64,000 nucleotides of DNA from Caldilineaceae bacterium (GTDB taxonomy: Bacteria; Chloroflexota; Anaerolineae; Caldilineales; Caldilineaceae). The number at the start of each line of letters is the position of its first letter. Positions within the stretch are counted from its first letter, which is position 1. The stretch is from positions 598,499 to 662,498 of the forward strand of contig JACKBC010000001.1 of NCBI GenBank assembly GCA_020634755.1, given 5' to 3'. A program made the translations under genes and the position numbers. Shown here piece by piece: positions 1 through 8,306 of the stretch. Under the pieces are notes generated by a model. The model did no database searches. It saw only the letters and a list, made by a program, of their open reading frames with translations, and was not told the DNA's origin.

Positions 1-530
1 GCTCACCGCCAAATCTGACCAACAATAAGTCACTATCTCACCATTCATTTTCCCTGCTGCATTTGCAAACTCGGCTTTCTCTGACCTCTGTTCTGTTCTA
101 ACGCTTCCTCGCCTCGATTAGACCATTCCCGTTGTTTATATATGCTCGCTTGAGCCCATGTGGGGTTATATGCGATTATCCAGTCGTGAATAGGTGCGGC
201 TCTTGGGCATCTTAGGCGCACAGCACCTTAAGTGGCGCGCATCCTGCCTAGCCGAAATTTTTGACTTCGCTTTCGATGGTTGGTACAATCGCAACCGATT
301 GCACAACTTCCCACGCGATCCTAAATTTACAGCGAACGGAAATCTGTAAACATGTCGGCTCGTGTTGACCCGCCAGTCCGCTGGCCCAAGTGTGCTAATT
401 TTTGATGTTCATCAAGCGATGGATATAGAAATGTCAACGCAGCTTAATGTGGTCGTGGGGATTGGGCAAAGGATATGGTGTATCTGGTGCAATGATTGCG
501 CCAAGTTTTTCTGTGTGAGTGATTCTGTAC
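1..530. other. Intergenic region, no gene recognised
   Basis: No convincing coding sequence is seen in the first 530 bases. The only short plus-strand open frame (about 362-550) has no recognisable motif and runs into a repeat element, so it is not called. The region holds one LacI-type operator-like palindrome (listed separately) and is bounded on the right by a family A repeat. Confidence 0.6.
291..302. promoter_or_regulatory. LacI-family operator-like palindrome
   Basis: The 12-mer GCAACCGATTGC is an imperfect palindrome centred on CG with GCAA/TTGC half-sites, the general form of operators bound by LacI/GalR-family repressors. It lies about 390 bases upstream of the LacI-type gene starting at 681. 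That distance suggests autoregulation through a far promoter, or control of a gene to the left of the window. Assignment is by pattern only; I noticed no second copy near the sugar-transport genes. Confidence 0.4.
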
Positions 531-609
531 GACTTACGCGGCGTCTGTGAATGGCCAAGCGTGAACCCGTTCGAATCAATATGGTTTTTCGTCAAGGCTT
601 GCGTAAGTC
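531..609 (+). repeat. Family A short palindromic repeat (copy 1)
   Basis: An element of about 80 bp that begins GACTTACGC and ends GCGTAAGTC, so its ends are inverted repeats. The internal sequence resembles the copy at 16151-16230. It sits directly in front of the LacI-type gene and may contain or separate its promoter. Confidence 0.7.
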
Positions 610-680
610 CTATTATATTGTGCGGTGGCTAAGCGTGCTGACTCACCGTCATCATGCCGTTTTTGTGAATATGACAATTT

Positions 681-1706
681 GTGTCTACCATTCGTGATGT
701 CGCAATAAAAGCAGGCGTACACCCGAGTACGGTGAGTCGCGTCTTTTCTGGCAATGCTAAAATTAGCCAGGAAACGCAAACGCGCGTGCTGGATGCTGCG
801 CAGAAGCTTGATTTTCACCCCAACGCCATTGCGCGCTCTTTGAGCGTCAAGCGGACTTGCACCATTGCTATTGTCATTCCGCACATTTATAGCGGCTATT
901 TTGACGACGAGTTTTTTCCCCAGGTGGTGCAGGGCTTGCTCAACTTTGCATATCCTCGCGGCTATCGCATTCTTGTGGGCGGCAGCAACAGCCATAGTGA
1001 TGAAATCGTGCAGACCTTTGATATTTTAGGCTCACGCCAGGCCGATGGCATTGTGGTGTTGAGCAACCGGCTAGATGTGGATACGGTGGGGGCCATGCGC
1101 GAACAGGATACGCCCTTTGTGTTGCTGGGCCGTCCACCGGCGCACTATCACGACGTGAGCTGGGTGGATGCAGATAATGAACGCTACACGTATGAGGCGA
1201 TCAACTATCTAATTGGTCTGGGCCACAAACGCATTGCCTATGTCGGTGGCGATCCGGAAGTGGCGGTGACCAGCGAACGGCAGCGCGGATATGCGTCTGC
1301 CATGTCGCAGGCGCAGTTGCCGCAAAACCCGCGCTGGATAGAGTATGGCTATTTCTCCGATGAAGGTGGCTATTACGCCGTTCAGCGCATGACGGAATTG
1401 GGCGACGAAGCGCCCACGGCCTACTATGCCGCAAACGATCTGATGGCGTTTGGGATTTTGCGCGGCCTGCGTGAAAAGGGCGTTGGCGTGCCGGAACAGG
1501 TTTCGGTCATCGGCACCAATGATTCGGGCGCCTGTCTACACGTTACGCCCACATTGACCACGCTGCGCGTTCCCTATGCGCAGATGGCGGCTCAGGCCGC
1601 CGAGTTACTCATCCAAGCCATTGAAGAAGAAAGCACCGCCTGCGCGCAGCGCTTTGTTGATTGTGAATTAATGATCCGTGAATCAACCGGGCCGTGCCCT
1701 GCGTGA
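681..1706 (+). CDS. LacI/GalR-family transcriptional regulator
   Basis: A 341-residue DNA-binding regulator of sugar genes. The N-terminus carries the classic LacI helix-turn-helix (residues 3-24, with the VSRVFSG recognition element) followed by the hinge region (NAIARSL). Residues about 60-340 match the periplasmic-binding-protein-like ligand domain that senses a sugar or nucleoside. The start is GTG at 681, the only start that preserves the complete helix-turn-helix; no strong ribosome-binding site is visible. The length is typical of the family. The next gene in the same orientation, a sugar-binding lipoprotein at 1975, is a plausible target, although about 270 bases with a palindrome separate them. 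The ligand cannot be deduced. Confidence 0.93.
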   Translation: MSTIRDVAIKAGVHPSTVSRVFSGNAKISQETQTRVLDAAQKLDFHPNAIARSLSVKRTCTIAIVIPHIYSGYFDDEFFPQVVQGLLNFAYPRGYRILVGGSNSHSDEIVQTFDILGSRQADGIVVLSNRLDVDTVGAMREQDTPFVLLGRPPAHYHDVSWVDADNERYTYEAINYLIGLGHKRIAYVGGDPEVAVTSERQRGYASAMSQAQLPQNPRWIEYGYFSDEGGYYAVQRMTELGDEAPTAYYAANDLMAFGILRGLREKGVGVPEQVSVIGTNDSGACLHVTPTLTTLRVPYAQMAAQAAELLIQAIEEESTACAQRFVDCELMIRESTGPCPA

Positions 1707-1809
1707 GGAAGGTTTTCTGTATATTTTTGTTTTTTTGGGAAAACCTAATGTGTTGTCCACCACCGCTCTGCTGAGCGCAGCCGAAGTGTGAAATCCCAAA
1801 GAGCCCGTA

Positions 1810-1942
1810 AGGTTTAACTCAATGTCATTCAGTGAGCGAAAAGTGGGTCGCACGGTGTCCGCCATTTTGGTCCTGGCATGCGCGTGGCATACCGTGCGTC
1901 GCACTGGAAGCGACCTTACCTAAATGACATTGCGTTTTAACT
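1810..1942. repeat. Long nested palindrome in front of the solute-binding gene
   Basis: The outer arms (GTTTAAC plus AATGTCATT at 1812-1828, and AATGACATT plus GTTTTAAC at 1923-1941) are inverted repeats. Inner arms around GGTCGCACGGT and ACCGTGCGTCGCAC pair as well. The whole forms a stem of about 130 bases ending 33 bases before the ATG at 1975, so it would lie in the leader if transcription comes from the left. It may be a MITE-like element or a structured leader. Confidence 0.6.
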
Positions 1943-1974
1943 AAGTGAAATTAAGTGAAATAAGGAGAGCAAGG

Positions 1975-3351
1975 ATGCTTAATCTACGATGGATAGTTGG
2001 GGGATTCATCGTCGCGGCGCTGTTCGTTGGCAGCACTACATTGACCGCCTGTTTTGGCTCGTCAGATGCCGATGAGCCTGAGGAGGCCGCCTTGGATGCT
2101 CCTGCTGAAGATACCCCGCCCAATGTTACACCCACTGTGCCACCCACTGTCGAAACCACATCTGCAGGCAATAGTGACCCGTCATCGTCAGCCAAGAGCA
2201 CGGCGGTGCATAAACCGCCGCCGTCAGCAGACGAAACCGCGCTCACGGTTTGGGTCGATGCCGCGCTAGCCACAATTTTGCAAGAACTCGCGGCCTCATT
2301 TGAGCTGGAATATGGGCTCAAAATAGCGGTTGTGGCAAAAGAATCGTTACCCTCTGCCGATGAATTGTCTGCGTCTGAGCTGCCTGAAGATGGCCCCGAT
2401 ATCTTTGTGGACTTCTATACTGATGTGGCGCAAATGGTGGCCAATGGTTGGCTACATGAACTGACGCTGGGTGATCGCATTGCTGAAATTGCGCCCAATG
2501 CCCTCGATGCTTTTCGCGTAGAGGGTAAACTCTATGGCTTACCCTATAGCGCCGAGGTCGTGGCGCTAATTTATAACCCGAATGTGATTGCCCAGGCGCC
2601 TGCCACCTGGAGTGAATTACAGGCGATGTCTGCCGACCTGCAAGCCAGTGGCGCAACCGAATATGGGTTGGTGATGCAACGTGATGATCCGGCCCAATTC
2701 TACCCAATTTTGACCGCATTTGGCGGCTTTCTATTTGGCGCGGATGCGGAAGGCAATGTAGACGTAGAAAATGTGGGGTTGGACGGGACGGGCGCTTTGG
2801 CTGCCGGCGCCTGGCTCGATGCTATGAATCAGGCGGGACTTCTGCTGGCGGCCGTCGATGCGGATGGCATGTACGCCGCGTTTGAGAGCGGAACCGCCGC
2901 CATGATGATTGGCAATGTCGAGATGATGGAACGGCTGCGCGCCGCCAATGTGGCATATGCTGTAGCGGCGCTGCCGAATGAAGTAGAAGAGAGTCGCGCG
3001 CTTCTGTCTGCGCGCGGCTTTTTAATCAGCGCTAATAGCCGTGACCCCGAGCTAGCGCAGACGTTCCTCACAGAATTTGTGGCCACGCCCGAGATCATGC
3101 AGGCTATCTTTGCCGCGGACCCGCGGCCTTCGGCCTATCTGCCTGCGCTGGATGCCGTGCAGGACAATGAACTTTTTGCGTTTATCCCTGCTGATGGATA
3201 TGCTGAAATTGCGCCAATAATCCCTAGCTTGTCACAAGTGTGGGCCATCTGGGCAACAGCCCTGGAACAAGTGATTGGCCAAGGTGAACCGGCGGACGCG
3301 GCCTTTGCCCAAGCGGCTGAACAAATGCGCGCTGCGGTTACAAAGCCCTAA
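1975..3351 (+). CDS. ABC transporter extracellular solute-binding lipoprotein (family 1, MalE-like)
   Basis: A 458-residue carbohydrate-binding component of an ABC importer, expected to be anchored to the outer face of the membrane. A signal peptide with lipobox LTAC gives a lipidated Cys26, followed by an acidic/Pro/Thr-rich linker to about residue 85. The family 1 solute-binding fold runs from there to the end (the motif LYGLPYSAEVVALIYN lies mid-protein). The ATG at 1975 is chosen over an in-frame upstream ATG at 1945 because AAGGAG lies just before it and the signal peptide then starts properly. No permease gene follows; the next genes are on the other strand, so its transporter partners are elsewhere. 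The LacI-type gene upstream is a likely regulator. Confidence 0.88.
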   Translation: MLNLRWIVGGFIVAALFVGSTTLTACFGSSDADEPEEAALDAPAEDTPPNVTPTVPPTVETTSAGNSDPSSSAKSTAVHKPPPSADETALTVWVDAALATILQELAASFELEYGLKIAVVAKESLPSADELSASELPEDGPDIFVDFYTDVAQMVANGWLHELTLGDRIAEIAPNALDAFRVEGKLYGLPYSAEVVALIYNPNVIAQAPATWSELQAMSADLQASGATEYGLVMQRDDPAQFYPILTAFGGFLFGADAEGNVDVENVGLDGTGALAAGAWLDAMNQAGLLLAAVDADGMYAAFESGTAAMMIGNVEMMERLRAANVAYAVAALPNEVEESRALLSARGFLISANSRDPELAQTFLTEFVATPEIMQAIFAADPRPSAYLPALDAVQDNELFAFIPADGYAEIAPIIPSLSQVWAIWATALEQVIGQGEPADAAFAQAAEQMRAAVTKP

Positions 3352-3390
3352 CTCGTTTCTGTTGACCTTCTGTGTAAAGTAGCGTCGGTG

Positions 3391-3523
3391 AAGGTTCATA
3401 ACTTGTTGCGGTAATGGATGCCACAGGCTGAAGCCTGCGTCTGCTAGCGGAAGCCTGCTCCAGCAGGCTATTGCTAGAGTGCGCTTTAGCGTACTTGGGC
3501 TGCCAGGCGCTGGTTTCAACCAG
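3391..3523 (+). repeat. Family F repeat (copy 1)
   Basis: A segment of about 130 bp holding small hairpins (AGCCTGCTCCAGCAGGCT, and AGGCTGAAGCCT). A diverged copy lies in opposite orientation at 39682-39804. It fills the gap between the convergent solute-binding gene and the glgC-like gene and may serve as a terminator. Confidence 0.65.
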
Positions 3524-3535
3524 CTGTCGTACGAC

Positions 3536-4795
3536 CTAGCGCTGTGTGGCGCCGATGTGGCTGCCGCTGGCGATCTTCTTGCGTTTACCAAATTCTTCGG
3601 CGCCGCTGTTGGGATGGATCACCACGTTGCGGCCAATGGTCAACCCCTCGGGCACAAAGCAATTTTGCCCAACAAGCGTAAGCCCCGTGTTGAGCTGCTC
3701 CGGCATGGCTTTGTTGGGCAAATTGTCATCGCCAAAACCGACTTTGGCATTGGCGGAGATCGTTACGTTTTTATCAATAATGCAGCGCTCGACCACGGCG
3801 CCGGCCTCAATGACGGTATCGCTGAAAATCACGCTGTCGCGCACGGTGGCGCCTTCCATTACGTGAACGCCGGGCGAGAGCACGCTGCGTTCAACCAGCC
3901 CGTCGATGCGGCAACCGTTGGAGAGAATGTTGCCGCCGGCCTGCGCTTGGGCCCCAAATTTGACCGGCGCGCGTTCTTCGCTGCGCGTGTGCACCACCCA
4001 CCCGGGATCATAGAGATCCAGCGCCGGATTTTCGGCCAGCAGACTCATATTCGCCTCCCAATAGGCCTGAACAGCGCCCACGTCGGCCCAATATCCAGAG
4101 AATGTATAGGCGCGTACATTGCGCTTTTCGGCCAACATAGCGGGCAATACATCGCGCCCAAATTCTACGTATCCGTCGCTTTGCAGCATCTCCACGAGTA
4201 CATCTTTGCGGAAAATGTAGATGCCCATGGAGGCCAGCGTGTCGCGCGCCCGCTTGGGCTTTTCTTCAAAATCGACAACGCGATCATCAGGGGCCACCGA
4301 CAGAATGCCGTAGCGGTGCGTCTCGTGGGGATTGATGCGATGCGTGGCCACAGTCATTTCGGCATTGCGCTGGATATGCTGGCGCAGCATGGGTCGATAG
4401 TCCATCAGATAGATGTGATCGCCGGCCAGAATCAGCACATGTTCTTCAGGCTGACGGGTGACAAAATCCAAATTGCGGCGCACTGCATCCGCCGTCCCCA
4501 ACTGCCAATCGCCATAGGCGCCACCTTGATATGGTTGCAGCAGCCGCACGCCGCCGCTGGCGCGATCCAAATCCCACGGTTTGCCAATGCCGATATGCTG
4601 GTTCAGGCTGCGCGGCTTGTATTGGGTGAGTACGGCCACGCTAAATATTTCGCTGTTAACACAGTTGCTCAGCGGAAAATCAATGAGGCGAAACTTGCCC
4701 CCGAACGGCACGGCGGGTTCGGCGCGAATTTCCGTTAAAACGCTTAGGCTCTCACTTGAACCGCCTGCCATAATCATTGCAAAAACGCTAGACAT
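3536..4795 (-). CDS. GlgC-like nucleotidyltransferase with degenerate catalytic loop (possible regulatory subunit)
   Basis: A 419-residue paralogue of glucose-1-phosphate adenylyltransferase, which makes ADP-glucose for glycogen. It has the N-terminal nucleotidyltransferase fold and the C-terminal left-handed beta-helix (from about residue 290). The nucleotide loop is altered: where the neighbouring canonical protein has GGEGTRL and RAKPAV, this one has GGSSESL (residues 11-17) and RAEPAV (Glu26). The GDHIYK lysine is Leu. The Asp of GDHIY, the EKP substrate motif and the Asp of WADVG remain. Loss of the same Arg and Lys positions is known for the modulatory large subunit of plant enzymes. 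It lies 109 bases after the canonical gene on the same strand. I infer a non-catalytic or weakly catalytic regulatory partner. Confidence 0.85.
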   Translation of the reverse strand: MSSVFAMIMAGGSSESLSVLTEIRAEPAVPFGGKFRLIDFPLSNCVNSEIFSVAVLTQYKPRSLNQHIGIGKPWDLDRASGGVRLLQPYQGGAYGDWQLGTADAVRRNLDFVTRQPEEHVLILAGDHIYLMDYRPMLRQHIQRNAEMTVATHRINPHETHRYGILSVAPDDRVVDFEEKPKRARDTLASMGIYIFRKDVLVEMLQSDGYVEFGRDVLPAMLAEKRNVRAYTFSGYWADVGAVQAYWEANMSLLAENPALDLYDPGWVVHTRSEERAPVKFGAQAQAGGNILSNGCRIDGLVERSVLSPGVHVMEGATVRDSVIFSDTVIEAGAVVERCIIDKNVTISANAKVGFGDDNLPNKAMPEQLNTGLTLVGQNCFVPEGLTIGRNVVIHPNSGAEEFGKRKKIASGSHIGATQR

Positions 4796-4838
4796 GGTCT
4801 GTTTCTCGCTTTTTGTAGGGATACGGGATTAGGGATAC

Positions 4839-4878
4839 GGGAGTAGGCGGTAGGGTGGCGCTTCAACTGCCTACTCCC
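4839..4878. terminator. Hairpin between the two glgC-like genes
   Basis: GGGAGTAGGC at 4839-4848 pairs with GCCTACTCCC at 4869-4878. Just left of it is a direct repeat of AGGGATACGGGA. There is no strong T-run, so it may attenuate or protect the transcript rather than fully terminate it between the two minus-strand genes. Confidence 0.35.
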
Positions 4879-4904
4879 TACTCCTTACTCGCTAATAATC
4901 CCAA

Positions 4905-6158
4905 TTAAATGGTCTTGCCGTCGGCCACAATATAGTCGGCGGGGAAATCTTTTTCATCGCGACGGCTGTTGATGAGCACGTTGCGCCCCACCTGCGCCCT
5001 ATCGGGAATATATGCATTTTTGCCGATCACCGAGATGCCGCTGGCGAGCTTGTCGGGCATCTGCTCGTTGGGGATGGATGCATCTCCCGTTCCCACTAGC
5101 GCGCCGGCGCCGATCACCACCTGTTTATCCACCACCACTTTGTCCAACAGCGCACCGGGGCCGATCCAGGTGCCATTCATCACCACGCTGTCGGTGACCA
5201 CGGCGCCCGGGCTCACGTAGACGCCGGGGCTAAGCACGCTATTATTCACCACGCCGCGAATGACGCAGCCATTGGAAACCAAGCTGCTGACTACTTTGGC
5301 CTGTGGCCCAAGCTTGACGGCGGGAAATTCTTCCGATTTGGTGTGAATGGGCCAGCTTTGGTTGTATAGATCCAACGCCGGCGTCGGTTGCGCCAGCTCT
5401 AAATTGGTGGCCCAATAGGAATCAATGGTGCCCACATCCACCCAGTACCCTTCAAACTTATAGGCAAAGACATTGTCGCCAGCGGCCAACATGGCGGGGA
5501 TAACGTGTTTGCCAAAATCGACGCGCGATTTGCCCGTTTCCTCGTTGACCAAGCGTCGCTCCAAAATATGGGTATTAAAAATGTAGATGCCCATAGACGC
5601 CAGGTTGCCTTTGGGTTCGCTGGGCTTTTCATAGAATTCCACAATGCGCTGCTGCTCATCCACCTCCATAATGCCAAAGCGATGCGCCTCTTCAATCGGC
5701 ACCGGCATAACGGCAATGGTCAGGTCGGCGCCGCTTTCCTGATGAAAATCGAGCATGGGGCGATAGTCCATTTTGTAAATATGGTCGCCCGACAGAACTA
5801 CCACCGTGTCTGCCCGCTGTTCGCGCACATAATTCAAGTTTTGAAAGATGGCGTCCGCCGTACCAGCATACCAATCTTGCCCGCGGCGACCCAAATAGGG
5901 CTGGAGCAGACGCACGCCGCCGCGGCTGCGATCCAGATCCCACGGTTTGCCAATGGCAATATGCTCATTGAGGCTGTGCGGCTGATATTGGGTCAGAATG
6001 CCCACGGTGTAAATGCCGCTGTTAACACAGTTGCTGATGGTGAAATCGATAATGCGAAACTTACCGGCGAACGGCACTGCGGGCTTTGCGCGCTCTTCCG
6101 AGAGCACCGTAAGACGGGTGCCTTCTCCACCAGCAAGGATCATTGCAATTGGTTTCAT
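4905..6158 (-). CDS. glgC: Glucose-1-phosphate adenylyltransferase (ADP-glucose pyrophosphorylase)
   Basis: A 417-residue enzyme converting glucose-1-phosphate and ATP to ADP-glucose and pyrophosphate, the committed step of bacterial glycogen synthesis. All hallmark motifs are present: the GGEGTRL loop (residues 10-16), RAKPAVPF with Lys25, GDHIYKMDY with the catalytic Asp, YEKP for the sugar phosphate, and WVDVGT. The C-terminal third is the hexapeptide beta-helix used for oligomerisation and allostery. Length is normal for the family. It is first in a two-gene minus-strand unit with the degenerate paralogue. The upstream region (6190-6290) carries repeated GGTTATA boxes that may control it. 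Confidence 0.96.
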   Translation of the reverse strand: MKPIAMILAGGEGTRLTVLSEERAKPAVPFAGKFRIIDFTISNCVNSGIYTVGILTQYQPHSLNEHIAIGKPWDLDRSRGGVRLLQPYLGRRGQDWYAGTADAIFQNLNYVREQRADTVVVLSGDHIYKMDYRPMLDFHQESGADLTIAVMPVPIEEAHRFGIMEVDEQQRIVEFYEKPSEPKGNLASMGIYIFNTHILERRLVNEETGKSRVDFGKHVIPAMLAAGDNVFAYKFEGYWVDVGTIDSYWATNLELAQPTPALDLYNQSWPIHTKSEEFPAVKLGPQAKVVSSLVSNGCVIRGVVNNSVLSPGVYVSPGAVVTDSVVMNGTWIGPGALLDKVVVDKQVVIGAGALVGTGDASIPNEQMPDKLASGISVIGKNAYIPDRAQVGRNVLINSRRDEKDFPADYIVADGKTI

Positions 6159-6680
6159 AGGTAGCGTCCAGGACTATGTGATTACAGAGCTATAACTACA
6201 GATCTGTAATTATAGATTATGTGGTTATAGTTAGTTTTAGAGACATAACTTTATGCGGTTATACTGCACTTTGTGCGGTTATACTGCGGTTCTCATTCAG
6301 GGCTGAGTATAATCGCCATGCAAGGGGATGTGGTTTCCCAAATCTTACTGTAAATAAAGAGATTCTTCAACTTTTTGCAGGCCGAGATCATATCAGCGCG
6401 ACTTTTAGCCAATTTTGAGCAAAAACTCGGGGTAACTTCTAGCGGTGTTGTATGAGTCATCATTATGAGGGAATCTATGTTTTGAATTATAGTGGGCGCA
6501 CTGTTATAATTTACATTTGCCTTATTAAATAGCACTCTGTCTTACGTATGCCCACAGATTGCCCGGAGTTGAATGGTTGACTGTCCAGGCAATCCGTATC
6601 GCAATATATATTCTGTATCGCAATATATATGAGGCTTGCGTGGGTCTTGTTTATATTTCATTGGTTTAGAGGAGGAACGC
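6159..6680. other. AT-rich divergent intergenic region with repeated boxes
   Basis: About 520 bases between glgC (leftward) and the unknown gene at 6681 (rightward), so it should hold both promoters. Copies of TGYGGTTATA are at 6220-6229, 6254-6263 and 6273-6282, with an inverted relative near 6191. The 14-mer TGCGGTTATACTGC occurs twice, 19 bases apart. The 16-mer GTATCGCAATATATAT occurs at 6596 and 6615, also 19 bases apart. Short open frames here have no support as genes. Confidence 0.5.
6596..6630. repeat. Tandem 16-mer upstream of the unknown operon
   Basis: Two copies of GTATCGCAATATATAT with a 19-base period, ending about 50 bases before the GTG at 6681. The spacing of about two helical turns would suit a regulator binding twice on one face of the DNA. 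Confidence 0.55.
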
Positions 6681-8273
6681 GTGCTGCAGCGTCAAACTCA
6701 AACAGCAACATTTTGGCGAGACCAATTTGAGGTCGCCCCAGATGATTTAGACTTTACGTACAATCTACTTTTAGACGCGCAGGCGCCCAGAACGCTTTCT
6801 GATTTGTCCATTGCGCTCATTAGTGAATATGTTCGCAAAGAAGATGCCAAGATACAATCGGAACTTTCCAAAGGTGAGCTTTATCAACCACGTAATCACT
6901 ATGAAGTAGGCCAAAAGCTGGTTTTTCCGGCCATGGATTTTGCCGTGGCCGAAATTGTAGAGGTGCGCACGGGCCAAAATCCGGAGCATGGCGAATTTAA
7001 GGTGATCAGCGCTAAATTTGCCGATTCGGATCGGGTGCGTGAATTCGCCGCTGAGCTGGCCAGTTCCCATCAGCTTAATAATGTGAATGGTGATGATTTT
7101 CTGTCCGAAGATGCCCTGCTTTCCCCAGACGAAATCTATACCCTCTATCAGGACGAGATCGACGAAAGCATTCTTTATGCGTTGGAGGAGAGTGAGCGCA
7201 GCGAAGACTTTGTAGAAGTCAACGGCAACTGGATGCTGAAAGATATGCTGGTTGATGTGCATGTGGGCTATCTGAACATTGCCGAGGCGCTGATCGAAGT
7301 GGCGGGGAAGCCGCTGGGCGTCAAGGAGTTAATGGCAGAGTTGGAGTTAGATGCCAACGTCAGCGAAGCCATGCAGGTGCTCAGCATGAATCACGCGCTG
7401 AGCCAGGATGACCGTTTTGATCAGGTCAATGTGGGGGCGGAAAAGAAATGGTTCCTCAAGCGCTTAGAGCCGGCCGATGCATTAGAGGCTCCCATTATTC
7501 TGCGTCCAACCCAGCCCATTTATAATCGGGCCCTGCTCAGCGTTGAACTGTTGCAGGTGGAATGGGAATTGGATGATGAATGGGGGGAGAGCAGCCTGAG
7601 CAGCGAGCTCCCGGCCATTGTCCCCAGCACCAGCCTTACATTAACATATCCGCATCGCCGCTGCGGCACGCTGCCGCTGAATGGGCGCACGCGCAATTTC
7701 TTCCCCGTGGCCGAACAGGGCCGCTCGCTCATCACCTTTATTGATGGGCGCTGGGGTACGCATATTCCCGGCTGGGTCTCGCATGAGGGACGTTATGTAA
7801 CCGGGCTGGCCAAATGGATGGAGGATCATGCGTTGCCGGTGGGCGCGTATTTGACGTTGGAACGGACAAACAACGCCAATGAAATTGTCATTGACTATCG
7901 GACGCGCCGCGCCAAACGGGAATGGGCGCCAACGGCCACGGCCGATCTGGACCATTTGCGCTTGCGCTTTGAAATGACCAAAGTTATGGTTGCGTGTGAA
8001 TATGATGAGCATCTGATTGTGGCGGAGAGTGAACCGAACGCCACGGCCCAGTTGCGCTTGCTGCTGAATCAGAATCGCATCGAGCTGACGCAAATTGTGG
8101 ATCGCTTGGTGCCAGAGCTGGTGAAGCTAGATCCCCGCGGCACCGTCCATGCCAAATCGGTTTACAGCGCAGCCAATATGTTGCGGCGTTGCGCGCCAGG
8201 GCCAGTCTTTTTTGCGCTCATCAGCAACCGCAGATTCCAAGATGTGGGCGGCGGCTTTTTTGCGCTGTCGTAG
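6681..8273 (+). CDS. Unrecognised protein, predicted nucleic-acid binding (winged-helix-like segment)
   Basis: A 530-residue soluble protein whose family I do not recognise. The GTG start is chosen because GAGGAGGA lies five bases upstream. The N-terminal part (about 30-125) has a pattern ending VGQKLVFPAMDFAVAEIVEV, suggesting a small beta domain. Residues about 210-265 (GKPLGVKELMAELELD and following) look like a winged-helix or HARE-type HTH. The C-terminal half is rich in aromatic and basic residues (RTRNFFPV, RTRRAKREW) and resembles a mixed alpha/beta DNA- or RNA-contacting domain. No signal peptide or membrane segment is seen. A 146-residue gene follows after 33 bases, so the two probably form an operon. 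Function is unknown; nucleic-acid binding is an inference. Confidence 0.7.
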   Translation: MLQRQTQTATFWRDQFEVAPDDLDFTYNLLLDAQAPRTLSDLSIALISEYVRKEDAKIQSELSKGELYQPRNHYEVGQKLVFPAMDFAVAEIVEVRTGQNPEHGEFKVISAKFADSDRVREFAAELASSHQLNNVNGDDFLSEDALLSPDEIYTLYQDEIDESILYALEESERSEDFVEVNGNWMLKDMLVDVHVGYLNIAEALIEVAGKPLGVKELMAELELDANVSEAMQVLSMNHALSQDDRFDQVNVGAEKKWFLKRLEPADALEAPIILRPTQPIYNRALLSVELLQVEWELDDEWGESSLSSELPAIVPSTSLTLTYPHRRCGTLPLNGRTRNFFPVAEQGRSLITFIDGRWGTHIPGWVSHEGRYVTGLAKWMEDHALPVGAYLTLERTNNANEIVIDYRTRRAKREWAPTATADLDHLRLRFEMTKVMVACEYDEHLIVAESEPNATAQLRLLLNQNRIELTQIVDRLVPELVKLDPRGTVHAKSVYSAANMLRRCAPGPVFFALISNRRFQDVGGGFFALS

Positions 8274-8306
8274 AATTCTATCGATTTTGTTAATCAAGGA
8301 AGAGCA

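Noticed and set aside
362..550. A 62-codon open frame before the LacI gene
   Set aside because: No motif, no clear ribosome-binding site, and its end runs into a family A repeat.
3479..4738. A 419-codon plus-strand frame opposite the glgC-like gene
   Set aside because: It is the antisense reading of a well-conserved minus-strand gene, with no recognisable protein motif.
6221..6535. Two short frames upstream of the unknown operon
   Set aside because: AT-rich intergenic DNA with repeated boxes; no domain, no ribosome-binding site.
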